Shown here: one piece after another, positions 51,910 to 60,608 of the stretch
Numbering within the stretch: position 1 is the first letter of the stretch
How the letters are laid out: every line of letters starts with the position of its first letter
Assembly: GCA_963833885.1 (NCBI GenBank)
Contig: CAWHZU010000017.1
Span: 1-64,000 of the forward strand
Origin: JASHPR01 sp963833885
GTDB taxonomy: Bacteria > Actinomycetota > Actinomycetes > Streptosporangiales > Streptosporangiaceae
DNA length: 64,000 nucleotides
Reading direction: 5' to 3'
Made by a program: the position numbers and the translations under genes
The notes under the pieces: model-generated
Told to the model about the DNA's origin: nothing
Seen by the model: the letters and a program-made list of their open reading frames with translations, nothing else
The model's database searches: none

Positions 51910-52605
51910 TTACCGAAGGGCGTCTTGCGGGTAGCACTCGATGAGCTGGTCGGCGATCGCGTCGAGGTCTTTGCCGGTGTAGTTCGGCTGCGGGCCGACG
52001 TCGAGCGGGGCGTTGCCTTCGCGAAGGATCAGCCCGGCCTGCCAGCCGGCCGACTGAGCGCCGATGGTGTCCCAGACATGGGCCGCGACCAGGCAGATGT
52101 TGCCCGGTTCGAGCTGGAGCGCGGTGGCGACGGAGTGATAGGCCTCCTGCGCTGGCTTGTGCCGCTTCACGGTCTCGTCGACGCTGAAGCGGCGCTCGAA
52201 CAGATCGATGATGCCCGCGTGCTCCAGCTGCCGCCCGGAGATCTCCAGCGTGTTGTCGGTGAGCGTAAACAGGCGGAAGCCGTGGTCGCGGAGCCGGCGC
52301 AGGGCTGGGGGCACATCGGGGTGCGGCGGCATCGTGGCGAACCGGTTCGTAAGCTCGGCGGCGTCGGCGTCGCTGATCGTGATGTCGCGGGTGGCGGCGA
52401 GCATCCTGAGCACGGCACCCCCGATGTCCGTGAACGGGACGTATACGCCGGCCAGCGTGAGTGCCTCGGAGTAGGTGATCAGAGCTCCGAACCACAGGCG
52501 CATGGCGGCGGGGTCGTTGAAGATCCGGTCGAAGACGGGGTTGACCCCGTCGAGGTTCATCAGGGTTTCGTTGACGTCGAAGACGATGACCGGTCGCTCG
52601 GACAT
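51910..52605 (-). CDS. Haloacid dehalogenase type II-like hydrolase
   Basis: 231 aa from ATG 52605. Nucleophile Asp in IVFDVNETLMNLDG, Ser/Thr motif in LFTLTDNTLEISG, Lys in ETVKRHKPAQEAYH, and acidic-loop segment LVAAHVWDTIGAQSAGWQAG. This is the L-2-haloacid dehalogenase subgroup layout, although many members hydrolyse other substrates. Its promoter carries one of three copies of the palindromic module shared with the LuxR locus, so it is probably controlled by that regulator. Confidence 0.88.
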   Translation of the reverse strand: MSERPVIVFDVNETLMNLDGVNPVFDRIFNDPAAMRLWFGALITYSEALTLAGVYVPFTDIGGAVLRMLAATRDITISDADAAELTNRFATMPPHPDVPPALRRLRDHGFRLFTLTDNTLEISGRQLEHAGIIDLFERRFSVDETVKRHKPAQEAYHSVATALQLEPGNICLVAAHVWDTIGAQSAGWQAGLILREGNAPLDVGPQPNYTGKDLDAIADQLIECYPQDALR

Positions 52606-52657
52606 GGCAGACCTTTCGGTGAGAGGACGGGCGTGCCTGGCGCGGCTGTTTTGCCGG

Positions 52658-52711
52658 ACATTACGGGCCGTCCCCCTTGGGCGGCGTCACCCGAAGGTGG
52701 ACCTTCGGGTG
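52658..52711 (-). promoter_or_regulatory. LuxR-locus promoter module, copy 1 (HAD gene)
   Basis: The 24-bp palindrome CACCCGAAGGT-GG-ACCTTCGGGTG (52688-52711) is perfect apart from the centre. On the minus strand, 24 bp downstream, is a -10 box TAATGT (52658-52663) within GGCCCGTAATGTC. No -35 consensus is present, as expected for an activator-dependent promoter. Confidence 0.75.
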
Positions 52712-52727
52712 GGATCTTCCGCCCCGG

Positions 52728-53024
52728 TCACGGCTTGTGCTCGACGGTGAAGCCCAGCCTTCCGAGCACCGCTACGGCTCCGGCCTTCCCGCCCTCGAAA
52801 TCACCGGATGCGAGGCGCTGGCCGGTGGCGAGCTCGTAGGCGGTGCCCAAGATTGCCTTCGGCGGGTACCGGCGCTCCTCCCACACCAGGTCGTACGTTG
52901 TCGTGGGTCCAAAACCGTGTTTCGAATAGAACTGCTCGGCTCCGAGCTGGTCGTACTCCTGTATCGCGCGCAGCACGTCGTGACGGCTGACGTCTGCCCG
53001 CAGCCTGGCGAGCGCCTCTGTCAT
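52728..53024 (-). CDS. Stand-alone ScoMcrA N-terminal-like domain protein, 98 aa
   Basis: ATG 53024 with GGGAGG six bases upstream. RHDVLRAIQEYDQLGAEQFY, SKHGFGPTTTYDLVWEERRY, PPKAILGTAYELATGQRLAS, GDFEGGKAGAVAVLGRLGF match the N-terminal 'head' domain of the modified-DNA-dependent endonuclease ScoMcrA. Here the domain is alone; no SRA or HNH domain follows. Its promoter contains copy 2 of the shared palindrome. It may bind DNA or be a solitary regulator or inhibitor; function unknown. Confidence 0.75.
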   Translation of the reverse strand: MTEALARLRADVSRHDVLRAIQEYDQLGAEQFYSKHGFGPTTTYDLVWEERRYPPKAILGTAYELATGQRLASGDFEGGKAGAVAVLGRLGFTVEHKP

Positions 53025-53088
53025 CGGGTCCTCCCAAGATCGCCCCGGCGTGGAACCCCGGTTGTGGCTGGCGGCTGGTCCTTCCTCG

Positions 53089-53141
53089 ACATTACGGCCG
53101 CTGCCGCGCTCGGGCGTCACCCGAAAGTGGGACGCCGGGTG
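53089..53141. promoter_or_regulatory. LuxR-locus promoter module, copy 2 (divergent)
   Basis: CACCCGAAAGTGGGACGCCGGGTG (53118-53141) is a degenerate copy of the palindrome. The -10 TAATGT for the minus-strand ScoMcrA-like gene lies at 53089-53094. On the plus strand TAGAAT (53147-53152) positions transcription of the LuxR gene to start at its ATG 53160, so one site sits between both promoters. Confidence 0.7.
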
Positions 53142-53159
53142 GAATCTAGAATGACCGGG

Positions 53160-55913
53160 ATGAGTGCCGGCTCCGAGCAGGATGTGCTGCTGGCCACCAA
53201 GCTTCACGTGCCGGGCACGCGGCCCGGCTTCGTGCCCCGCGCGCGGCTTACTGACCGGCTCGAAGAGGGGCTGGACCGCAAGCTCGTCCTGGTCAGTGCG
53301 CCGGCCGGATCCGGCAAGACCGCGCTGCTCGCCGATTGGGCCCGGCATAACCGGCGCCCGGTGGCCTGGCTGTCACTGGACCCTGGTGACAACGACCCGG
53401 TGCGGTTCTGGCGGCACGCCGCCGCAGCGCTGGACCAGGTGTGTCCGGGGATCGCCGCAAAGGTGGCCGCGCTCCTCGGGCCGCCCGCGCCGCGGTCGTT
53501 CCGCGGTGTGGTGACCGCAGTGATCAACGAAATAGCTGCTCAGCCCGCCGGCGAGGAGATCCTGCTGTTCCTCGACGACTACAACCTGATCGGCTCGCTT
53601 CGCGTGCACGAGTCGATGACGTTCCTGATCGAGCACCTGCCGGGGCTGCACCTGATGCTGGCCAGCCGCGCCGACCCGCCGCTCGGCCTGGCGCGGCTGC
53701 GCGCAGGCGCACAGCTTGCCGAGTTGCGCGCCGCCGACCTCCGGTTCACCCCCGGAGAAGCGGCGGCGCTGCTGAGCCGAGCCGCCGGGGAGGAGCTGCC
53801 GGAGGCCGCGACAGCGGCTCTGACGTCTCGCACCGAGGGGTGGGCGGCCGGGCTTCAGCTGGCCGGCCTGTCCCTGCGCGGGCGGTCGGACATCAGCGGG
53901 TTTGTGGCGGCGTTCGATGGCAGCCACCGGTACGTGCTGGACTACCTGACCGGAGAGGTGCTGGATCACCAGCCTGGCGACGTCCGCGCGTTCCTGCTGG
54001 AAACCTCGGTGCTGGAGCGGCTGAGCGGTGCCTTGTGCGACGCGGTCACCGGCCGCGGCGATGGCCAGGCGATGCTGGAGGAGATCGAGCGGGCCAACCT
54101 GTTCCTGGTGCCGCTCGATGAGGTGCGCGGGTGGTGGCGCTATCACCACCTGTTCGCCGACCTGCTGCGTAAGCGCCTGCAGCGGGAGCGGCCAGGACGC
54201 GCGCCGCAGCTGCGTCGCGCGGCTGCCATCTGGTGCGAGGAGCACGGGCTGGCCGACGAGGCGATCGGCTACGCCCTGGCCTCCGACGACCCGCTCCTCG
54301 CCGCGCAGCTGATCGAGAGGCACTTCGACGCGTTCTTCTATTCCCGCGCCGAGGGACCGATGGTCCAGCGCTGGCTGGCGGCGCTGCCCGTCAGCCTGGT
54401 CGCGGCGCGGCCGCGGCTGCTGCTCATCAAGGCCGCCATTGCGCTCCTGTCCGGCCGGATGGATGAGGTCACGGCGCTGCTCGACAATGCCGAGCGCAGC
54501 TACGCTGACGCCGCCACTGAGCCGTTTGAGCCGTCAGCCGGCAAGGCCGCCAGCTTCCTGGTGAACATCCCGGCAAGGATCGCGCTCGATCGCGCCTACC
54601 TGGCCGATCTTCGGGGGGATGGCGAGAGCACCGCGACGTTCGCGACCCAGGCACTTGCCGAGATCCGCGAGGGCGAGACGATGCTCAAGTCCCACGCCGT
54701 CGCGACCCTGGCCATGGCCGACTGGCTGCGCGGCCGCCTCCCCGAGGCCGAGCGCGGCTTCGCGTCCAGCATCACCGCGTGGCGGGAGGCCAGGCCCGCC
54801 CTGGCCCTCGCGGCATGGGGTTACCGGTCACTCGGCCAGGTCCAGCGAGCCCAGGGCCGACTCGGCGCGGCGCTCCGGACCTACCGGCTGGCAGCGGCTA
54901 TCACCGCGGATGTCCGGCAGGCCGTCGCGCCCACGGCAGGTACGGGAAACGTGGGGCTGGCCGAGATCGCCTACGCCCGGGGCGATCTCGATACGGCCCG
55001 TCGGCACGTCACCGAGAGCATCACCCGGAACCGGGAGCTCGTCTACACACCGCTGCTGGCCATCGGCCTGGCCCTGCTCGCGTGGATCAAGCAGGCCGAG
55101 GGGGACCCGGCCGGGGCCATGGAATCGATGGGCGAGGCCGCGCGGCTCGCCCCGGATCCGGGCATAACCAGCCTGCTCAACCCCGTCCCGGCGGAACGGG
55201 CCCGGCTGCTGCTGGCCCAGGGCGACGTGGCCGCGCCCGGCCGCTGGGTCCAGGAGCGCGGCTTGTCCGCCGACGACGAACTGGCCTATCCCAGGGAGGC
55301 CGAGTACCTCGTGCTGGCCCGCGTGCTCGTCGCGCAGGGCCTGCCCGGCCGGGCACTCGCGCTGCTGGAGCGGATGCACGCCGCAGCCGTCGGCCAGGGC
55401 CGGGTGGGGTGCGTCATCGAGACCGGGACACTGCGGGCCCTGGCCCTCGCCGCCATCGGTGAGGAAGACCGGGCCATCGGCGTTCTGGCGGCAGCGCTCA
55501 CGCTCGGCCACCCCGAAGGGTACGTACGGGTCTTCGCTGACGAGGGCGAGCCGATGCGCGCCCTGCTCGGCCGGCTCGCTTCCCGTCAGCGCGGTCGGCA
55601 TGACGCCGTCGGCGACATCCCGGCCGGCTACCTGGCCAGGATCCGGCGGGCCCTCGACCCGAAGCCGGCCGAATCGCAAGCCGCGGCCACCGCGGTGCCG
55701 GGCCTGCTCGGCCTGCCGGACCCGCTGACCTCCCGCGAGCGGGAGGTGCTGGGGCTGCTGGCCCAGGGCCGGGCGAACAAGGACATCGCCGCCGAACTCG
55801 TCGTCACCCTCGACACCGTCAAGAGGCACGTCAGCCACATTCTGGCCAAGCTCGCCGCGGTCAACCGGACCGAGGCAGTCGCCCGGGCCCGGGAACTGAA
55901 CCTGATCCCGTAG
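53160..55913 (+). CDS. MalT-like LuxR-family regulator with local target promoters
   Basis: 917 aa from ATG 53160; ATG 53151 is in frame, but the -10 TAGAAT (53147-53152) and lack of Shine-Dalgarno favour a leaderless mRNA from 53160. Walker A LVSAPAGSGKTALLADWA near residue 50, MalT-type Walker B ILLFLDDYNLIGSLR, arginine/WH part RYHHLFADLLRKRL near 320, then a TPR-like sensor and C-terminal LuxR HTH (PLTSREREVLGLLAQGRANK, DIAAELVVTLDTVKRHVSHI, LAKL). Three identical promoter modules around it make it the likely activator of the HAD, ScoMcrA-like and SDR genes and of itself. Confidence 0.85.
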   Translation: MSAGSEQDVLLATKLHVPGTRPGFVPRARLTDRLEEGLDRKLVLVSAPAGSGKTALLADWARHNRRPVAWLSLDPGDNDPVRFWRHAAAALDQVCPGIAAKVAALLGPPAPRSFRGVVTAVINEIAAQPAGEEILLFLDDYNLIGSLRVHESMTFLIEHLPGLHLMLASRADPPLGLARLRAGAQLAELRAADLRFTPGEAAALLSRAAGEELPEAATAALTSRTEGWAAGLQLAGLSLRGRSDISGFVAAFDGSHRYVLDYLTGEVLDHQPGDVRAFLLETSVLERLSGALCDAVTGRGDGQAMLEEIERANLFLVPLDEVRGWWRYHHLFADLLRKRLQRERPGRAPQLRRAAAIWCEEHGLADEAIGYALASDDPLLAAQLIERHFDAFFYSRAEGPMVQRWLAALPVSLVAARPRLLLIKAAIALLSGRMDEVTALLDNAERSYADAATEPFEPSAGKAASFLVNIPARIALDRAYLADLRGDGESTATFATQALAEIREGETMLKSHAVATLAMADWLRGRLPEAERGFASSITAWREARPALALAAWGYRSLGQVQRAQGRLGAALRTYRLAAAITADVRQAVAPTAGTGNVGLAEIAYARGDLDTARRHVTESITRNRELVYTPLLAIGLALLAWIKQAEGDPAGAMESMGEAARLAPDPGITSLLNPVPAERARLLLAQGDVAAPGRWVQERGLSADDELAYPREAEYLVLARVLVAQGLPGRALALLERMHAAAVGQGRVGCVIETGTLRALALAAIGEEDRAIGVLAAALTLGHPEGYVRVFADEGEPMRALLGRLASRQRGRHDAVGDIPAGYLARIRRALDPKPAESQAAATAVPGLLGLPDPLTSREREVLGLLAQGRANKDIAAELVVTLDTVKRHVSHILAKLAAVNRTEAVARARELNLIP

Positions 55914-55927
55914 TAACCCGAAGATCC

Positions 55928-55980
55928 CACCCGAAGGTCCACCTTCGGGTGACGCCTTCCCACCGGTCGGCCCGTAGCGT
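55928..55980 (+). promoter_or_regulatory. LuxR-locus promoter module, copy 3 (SDR gene)
   Basis: CACCCGAAGGT-CC-ACCTTCGGGTG (55928-55951) is the exact reverse complement of copy 1 and is followed, 24 bp on, by a -10 box TAGCGT (55975-55980). The SDR gene starts 48 bp further at 56028. Confidence 0.75.
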
Positions 55981-56027
55981 CCGGCACAGGCCGCAGGAAC
56001 ACGCCGTTGGACCGGGGAGGGAACGAG

Positions 56028-56744
56028 ATGGGTGCATCACTGCAGGACCGCACCGTGCTGGTGGTGGGCCGCGGCGGCGGGATCGCGAGGGCAATCACCC
56101 TGGCTGCCCGCGACGCCGGGGCGTCCGTCGTTGCCGCAGGACGCGACCAGGCCGAGCTGGAATCGGCGTATGACGGCAAGGGCATCACCGACGAGTACGT
56201 CGACCTCACCGACGAGGCCTCGATCGACGCGCTGGGCCTGCGGCTCGGCACCGTGGATCATGTGATCTCGACCGCGTCGGCGCGGGCGCGCGGGCGAGTC
56301 GCCGACCTGGATCGCGAAGCCGTGCGGCTGGCCTTCGATACCAAGGTCATCGGGCCGATGATGCTGGCCAAGCACCTGGCCGGCCGGATGCCCCAAGACG
56401 GGTCGTTCGTCTTTTTCTCGGGCGCCACCGCGGTCAAGCCCGAGATCGGGACCCTGGCCGTGGCCGCAACAAACGGCGCGGTCGACACGCTGATCCGGTC
56501 GCTCGCGCTGGAACTCGCCCCGATCCGGGTCAACGCCGTATCGCCCGGCGTCGTCGACACCGGCGCCTGGGACGGTCTCGGTGAGCAGGCCAAATCTCAG
56601 TACTTCAAGGACACCGCGGCAAAGAACCCGGCCCGGCGCATCGGCACCGCCGAGGACGTCGCCGGAGCCGTGCTGTTCGCCCTGACCAGCATGTTCCTGA
56701 CCGGCGTCACCCTGCGGATCGACGGCGGCCAACCGCTCACCTGA
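56028..56744 (+). CDS. SDR-family protein lacking the Tyr-Lys active site
   Basis: 238 aa from ATG 56028 (GGGGAGGG upstream). The fold is SDR (VLVVGRGGGIARAITLAARD; FVFFSGATAVKPEIG; RVNAVSPGVVDTGAWDGLG). However, the YxxxK segment reads LAVAATNGAVDTLIRSLALE, with the catalytic Tyr and Lys replaced. It belongs to the SDR superfamily but may be catalytically different or a non-enzymatic NAD(P)-binding protein. Controlled by the LuxR-locus promoter module (inference). Confidence 0.82.
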   Translation: MGASLQDRTVLVVGRGGGIARAITLAARDAGASVVAAGRDQAELESAYDGKGITDEYVDLTDEASIDALGLRLGTVDHVISTASARARGRVADLDREAVRLAFDTKVIGPMMLAKHLAGRMPQDGSFVFFSGATAVKPEIGTLAVAATNGAVDTLIRSLALELAPIRVNAVSPGVVDTGAWDGLGEQAKSQYFKDTAAKNPARRIGTAEDVAGAVLFALTSMFLTGVTLRIDGGQPLT

Positions 56745-56791
56745 TCTGCATCGCCCGCCGTCGCGCGCTGAAGATCGCAAACCGGCTGCGA

Positions 56792-58304
56792 TCAGGCGGC
56801 TGCGGCGGGTGGTGGCCCGTGGCTGTGCAGAGTCTTCTGGCCGTCGGGGCTGGTCGCGGTGACGGTGCCGTCGGGGTGCAAGACGATGCCCCAGCCCCAC
56901 CGGTGCACGGCGACGAGGTGGTGGAAGCTGCACAAAAGCGTCAGGTTGGTCAGGCAGGTGGGGCCGCCCTGGGCGCGGGGAATGATGTGGTGCGGCTGGC
57001 AGGCGGCCACCGGCTGGTCGCAGCCGGGGAAGCGGCAGCCGCGGTCGCGTACCGCGACCGCCCGGCGCAAGTGCACCGGGATGGTCTCGGTCAGTGCGCC
57101 GACGTCCAGCGGCAGGCTCACCGACGCGACCGTCCCCGGCGCCAGACGCGTCCGCAAGTAGGACGCGAGCCCGCCAGGCCCCGACAGCAAGTCGGCCGCG
57201 GCCTTCAAGATCAACCGCCGCGCAGCCCGCTCGGCCCGGGCCTGCCGCGCCGCAGTCGGAGTCGCCGGGCTGGTTTGGGGTGGCGACCCGGTCTGGTCCA
57301 GCGGAGCCGGCCTGACCTGGGCCGCCAACGGGGTGCCGTGCAGCAGGACGGCGGCGAGGCGGTCCAGGACGCCGGGGTCGACGCGGCCGGTGACGATCGG
57401 GACGATCTGCGCGTCGCAGTCATCACACGGCCCGGCGGTCGCCTGCCCGGCCCATGCGGCCTCGGCTTCGGGAGCGCCGGGCAGGCCGCGGAGCCGGTCC
57501 AGATCCATGTGCAGCACAATCTGCGTCGGCTGGCCCGCCCGCTCCGGCAGGCACCCGGACCCGATGAGCCGCCGGCAGGCGTCTTCGAGGGCGTCGTGCA
57601 GCCGCTGGCCCTTGGTCCGCTCGTCCTCCGGGCCGCGCCGCTTCCCCAGAGCATCCAGCACCGCCTGCATCGCCGCGGCGCACTGCGGGGTCAGGTTCCC
57701 ATTCAGCTTCCCGGCACCCTGGAAGGTCGTGTCCAGCGCAACTGACCGCCCGGCGAAGCCGTCATCGCCGTCGGTGTCCGGACCGGCACACTGCCGGTGG
57801 ATCGCCTCGGCCAGCTTGCCCAGATCACGAAGCTCGGCGCCGCCGGCCGCCGCACCCAGCAAGTATGACATCCGCGTCGCCGCGGACATCCTCGGGCAGC
57901 CTGTCGGTCCAGTCGCAGATCTGCCGCGCCCACGACTCGGAGATCTCCCCGGCACCCAGCGCGTCACCAACCGCGCGGGTAGCCCGGCCTGGCGGTGCAT
58001 CCAGCTCAGCGCGCCATAGGCGGCACCGCCGGTGACGCGGGTCTGCCACTTCAACCACGTCCGCGGCGAGCCCTGGCCGTCGTCCTCGTCGCCGGCCTGG
58101 GCGCAGAACGCCGACAGCACCCGCGACCGCGCCGCGATGTGCATCGACGCCGCCCGCTCCAGCCCGCGCAGGCAGTCCGCCTGCTCGAGTGGTGGTCAGT
58201 GAGGCCACATCGGTCTTGGCGAGCCAGCTCAGCCCGGCCGCCACCATCGCCACCGCATCGGCGGTGGTGGACGGCGTGGCGGGCACCTGACTGGCTAAGC
58301 ACAT
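56792..58304 (-). pseudogene. DUF222/HNH endonuclease (13E12-type), three frameshifts
   Basis: Reads from ATG 58304 MCLASQVPATPSTTADAVAM, then must switch frame near 58190 to reach EQADCLRGLERAASMHIAAR, near 57985 to TRAVGDALGAGEISESWARQ, and near 57860 back to AAGGAELRDLGKLAEAIHRQ. The C-terminus is intact: DRGCRFPGCDQPVAACQPHH, IIPRAQGGPTCLTNLTLLCS, FHHL, a complete HNH domain. DUF222-HNH proteins are abundant actinobacterial nuclease-like genes. Either decayed or affected by several indel errors. Confidence 0.8.
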
Positions 58305-58462
58305 GACCCGGGATCTTCTCACGAGGCATATTACGTTAGTTATGATAGAAGAGGGGTCCGACGAAACACCAGATCGGGTACGACCCGGAAATTCCCAGAT
58401 TTTCTCCGAGCCGCCGCTACGAAAACCGGTGCAGCGGCTGGATCTCCTTGTGCGAAGGAGGC

Positions 58463-59782
58463 TTACGGGCGGAACGTGACCTCGACGGCCAGGCCACCGG
58501 CGGGCACGGGCTGCGCGGTGACGGTGACGGTGGCGGCATGGGCGGTGGCGATGGCGCGGACGATGGACAGGCCGAGGCCATGGCCGCCATCGCGGCGGGC
58601 CGGGCGCGGGCCGAGCCGCTGGAAGGGCTGGAGGAGGCGGTCGACCTCGGCGGCGGGGATGACCGGCCCCGTGTTCGTCACGGACAGGACGGCGCGATCG
58701 CCGTCGGTCCGGGTAGCGACCCGCAGATCCCCGCCCGAGATGTTGTGCCGGACGGCGTTGTCGATCAAGTTGGTCACCAGCTGCTGAACCAGGAGCGGGT
58801 CGCCGTCGGTGACGGCGGGCTGGATGTAGGCGTGGACATTCAGGCCGAGGCGGCTGATCGCGGTCCTGGCGGCGGCCAGGGTGGCGCTGGTGACCGCCGC
58901 CAGGTCGACGGGCTCGCGCTCGCCGGTGCCTGCCTCGCTGCTGGCCAGGGTGAGCAGCGCCTCGAGGAGGCGTTCCTGCTCGACGTTGGAAGCGAGGAGT
59001 TCTTGGCTGACGGCCTGCCAGGTGCCGGTGGTGGCGGCCGGGTCGGCGCGCGTGACCTGCAGCAGGGTGCGTTCGCGAGTCAACGGCGTGCGCAGCTCGT
59101 GTGAGGCGTTGGCGGCGAACCGCCGCTGGGCGTCGAAGGAGGCCTCCAGCCGGGCGAACAGCTCGTCAAGGGTGTCGGCGAGTTCCTTGAGCTCGTCGTC
59201 GGGCCCGCGCAGGGCCAGCCGCTCGTGCAGGCGGCTGGCCGAGATCCGCCGGGCGGCGCCGGTGATCGTGCTCAGCGGGCGCAGCACCCGGCCGGCCAGC
59301 AGCCAGCCGATCGCGGCGGCAGCCACCACGATGACGGCAAGGGAGATGACGCAGGCAATCAGCAGCTGTTGCCGGTCCAAGGTGACCTGCCCGAGACCCG
59401 CGATCGTCACCCTGGCCTGCGCGACACCAGGGTGCGTGGTGGTGGGGGTGGGGTCTTTGGTGAGCGGGGTGGGGACCAGGAGTACGTCGTAGCGACCCAC
59501 CTGCTTGACGTTCGCGGCGGGGATCCTGAAGAGGTCGTATCGGCCCGCCTGCCGGACGTCGGCGATGGGAGTTTTGAGGACCTGGCCACCGCTTTGCGAC
59601 GGCAGGCCCAGCTGCGTTCGGTGCGCCGTGAGCCAGTAGAGCAGGAAGGTAACGCCGAGCACGGCCGCGCTGCCCACGCCGCAGATCAGGAACGCCGCGC
59701 CGTACAAGGCGGTCAGGCGCATCCGGGCGGTCCGCCGCGGCAGCCGCAGGCGGCCTGGGGCGCGCGGACGGGGGATGGGCAT
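58463..59782 (-). CDS. Two-component sensor histidine kinase
   Basis: 439 aa from ATG 59782, one-base overlap with the response-regulator stop (TGATG). Transmembrane segment at about residues 22-48, extracytoplasmic sensor to about 130, second TM and HAMP, then HisKA FAANASHELRTPLTRERTLL and HATPase NLIDNAVRHN, GHGLGLSIVRAIATAH. Phosphorylates its cognate regulator encoded upstream; stimulus unknown. Divergently adjacent to a MacAB-like exporter operon, which it may control. Confidence 0.9.
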   Translation of the reverse strand: MPIPRPRAPGRLRLPRRTARMRLTALYGAAFLICGVGSAAVLGVTFLLYWLTAHRTQLGLPSQSGGQVLKTPIADVRQAGRYDLFRIPAANVKQVGRYDVLLVPTPLTKDPTPTTTHPGVAQARVTIAGLGQVTLDRQQLLIACVISLAVIVVAAAAIGWLLAGRVLRPLSTITGAARRISASRLHERLALRGPDDELKELADTLDELFARLEASFDAQRRFAANASHELRTPLTRERTLLQVTRADPAATTGTWQAVSQELLASNVEQERLLEALLTLASSEAGTGEREPVDLAAVTSATLAAARTAISRLGLNVHAYIQPAVTDGDPLLVQQLVTNLIDNAVRHNISGGDLRVATRTDGDRAVLSVTNTGPVIPAAEVDRLLQPFQRLGPRPARRDGGHGLGLSIVRAIATAHAATVTVTAQPVPAGGLAVEVTFRP

Positions 59783-60444
59783 CAGGGTCCTCCGATGCGG
59801 TAGCCACTGTCCCGGATGGTCTGGATCACCGGCGGGTCGCCGAGCTTGGCCCGGAGCCGGCGGATGGTGGTCTTCACGGTGCTGGTGAACGGGTCGGCCG
59901 CCTCGTCCCACGCCCGTTCCAGCAGTTCCTCGGCCGGGACCGGCCGCCCTTCGGCGGTGAGGAGGCACTCCAGCACGGCGAGCTCCTTGGTGGTGAGCGG
60001 CAGGCGCCGTCCGGCGCGGACCGCGACGCGGCGTGCCGGGTCAAGGCTCAGGTCACCATGAGCGAGAGTGGCGGGCAGCGGGGCGGTCGCGCGCCGGCCC
60101 AGGGCGCGGATGCGCGCGGTGAGCTCGGCGAAGTCAAACGGCTTGGGCAGGTAGTCGTCGGCGCCCAGATCAAGGCCCTCGACCCGTTCTCTGACCGACA
60201 TGGCCGCGGTGAGCATCAGCACCCGGGTCAGCGACCTGTCCGCGACCAGGGCCCGGCAGACGTCGTCGCCGTGCACGCCGGGCAGGTCCCGGTCCAGCAC
60301 CAGCACGTCATAGCGGTTGACCGCCAGGCGCTCCAGGGCCGCACCACCGTCCAGGGCCACGTCGACGGCCATCCCCTCGCGGCGCAGCCCGGCCGCCACC
60401 GCTGCGGCCAGAACCTCGTCGTCCTCCGTTACCAGAACTCGCAT
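59782..60444 (-). CDS. OmpR-family response regulator
   Basis: 220 aa from ATG 60444. Receiver: VLVTEDDEVLAAAVAAGL, phosphoacceptor Asp51 in YDVLVLDRDLPG, Thr/Lys at MLTAAMS and YLPKPFD. C-terminal winged helix with DPFTSTVKTTIRRLRAKLGD. Partner of the coupled histidine kinase. The divergent lipoprotein/ABC operon is its most likely target. Confidence 0.9.
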   Translation of the reverse strand: MRVLVTEDDEVLAAAVAAGLRREGMAVDVALDGGAALERLAVNRYDVLVLDRDLPGVHGDDVCRALVADRSLTRVLMLTAAMSVRERVEGLDLGADDYLPKPFDFAELTARIRALGRRATAPLPATLAHGDLSLDPARRVAVRAGRRLPLTTKELAVLECLLTAEGRPVPAEELLERAWDEAADPFTSTVKTTIRRLRAKLGDPPVIQTIRDSGYRIGGP

Positions 60445-60608
60445 CGCCCGCCCGCTGCTTCCTGTGCCCCGCGGTGCGTCAGCCCGCCGCGCCTTCACAG
60501 GATCGCAGGTCACCGGTGACAGCCAGGTGACATTTTCGGTCACCGCGGCGTTACCTCGCATTTTGTAGAACGGGACGTGACATCCCACCTCGGCTTTTGA
60601 GGAGCTCG

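Noticed and set aside
52677..53151. An N-terminal extension of the LuxR regulator
   Set aside because: It runs through the ScoMcrA-like gene on the opposite strand and through the palindromic promoter; the -10 box at 53147 places the start at 53160 or 53151.
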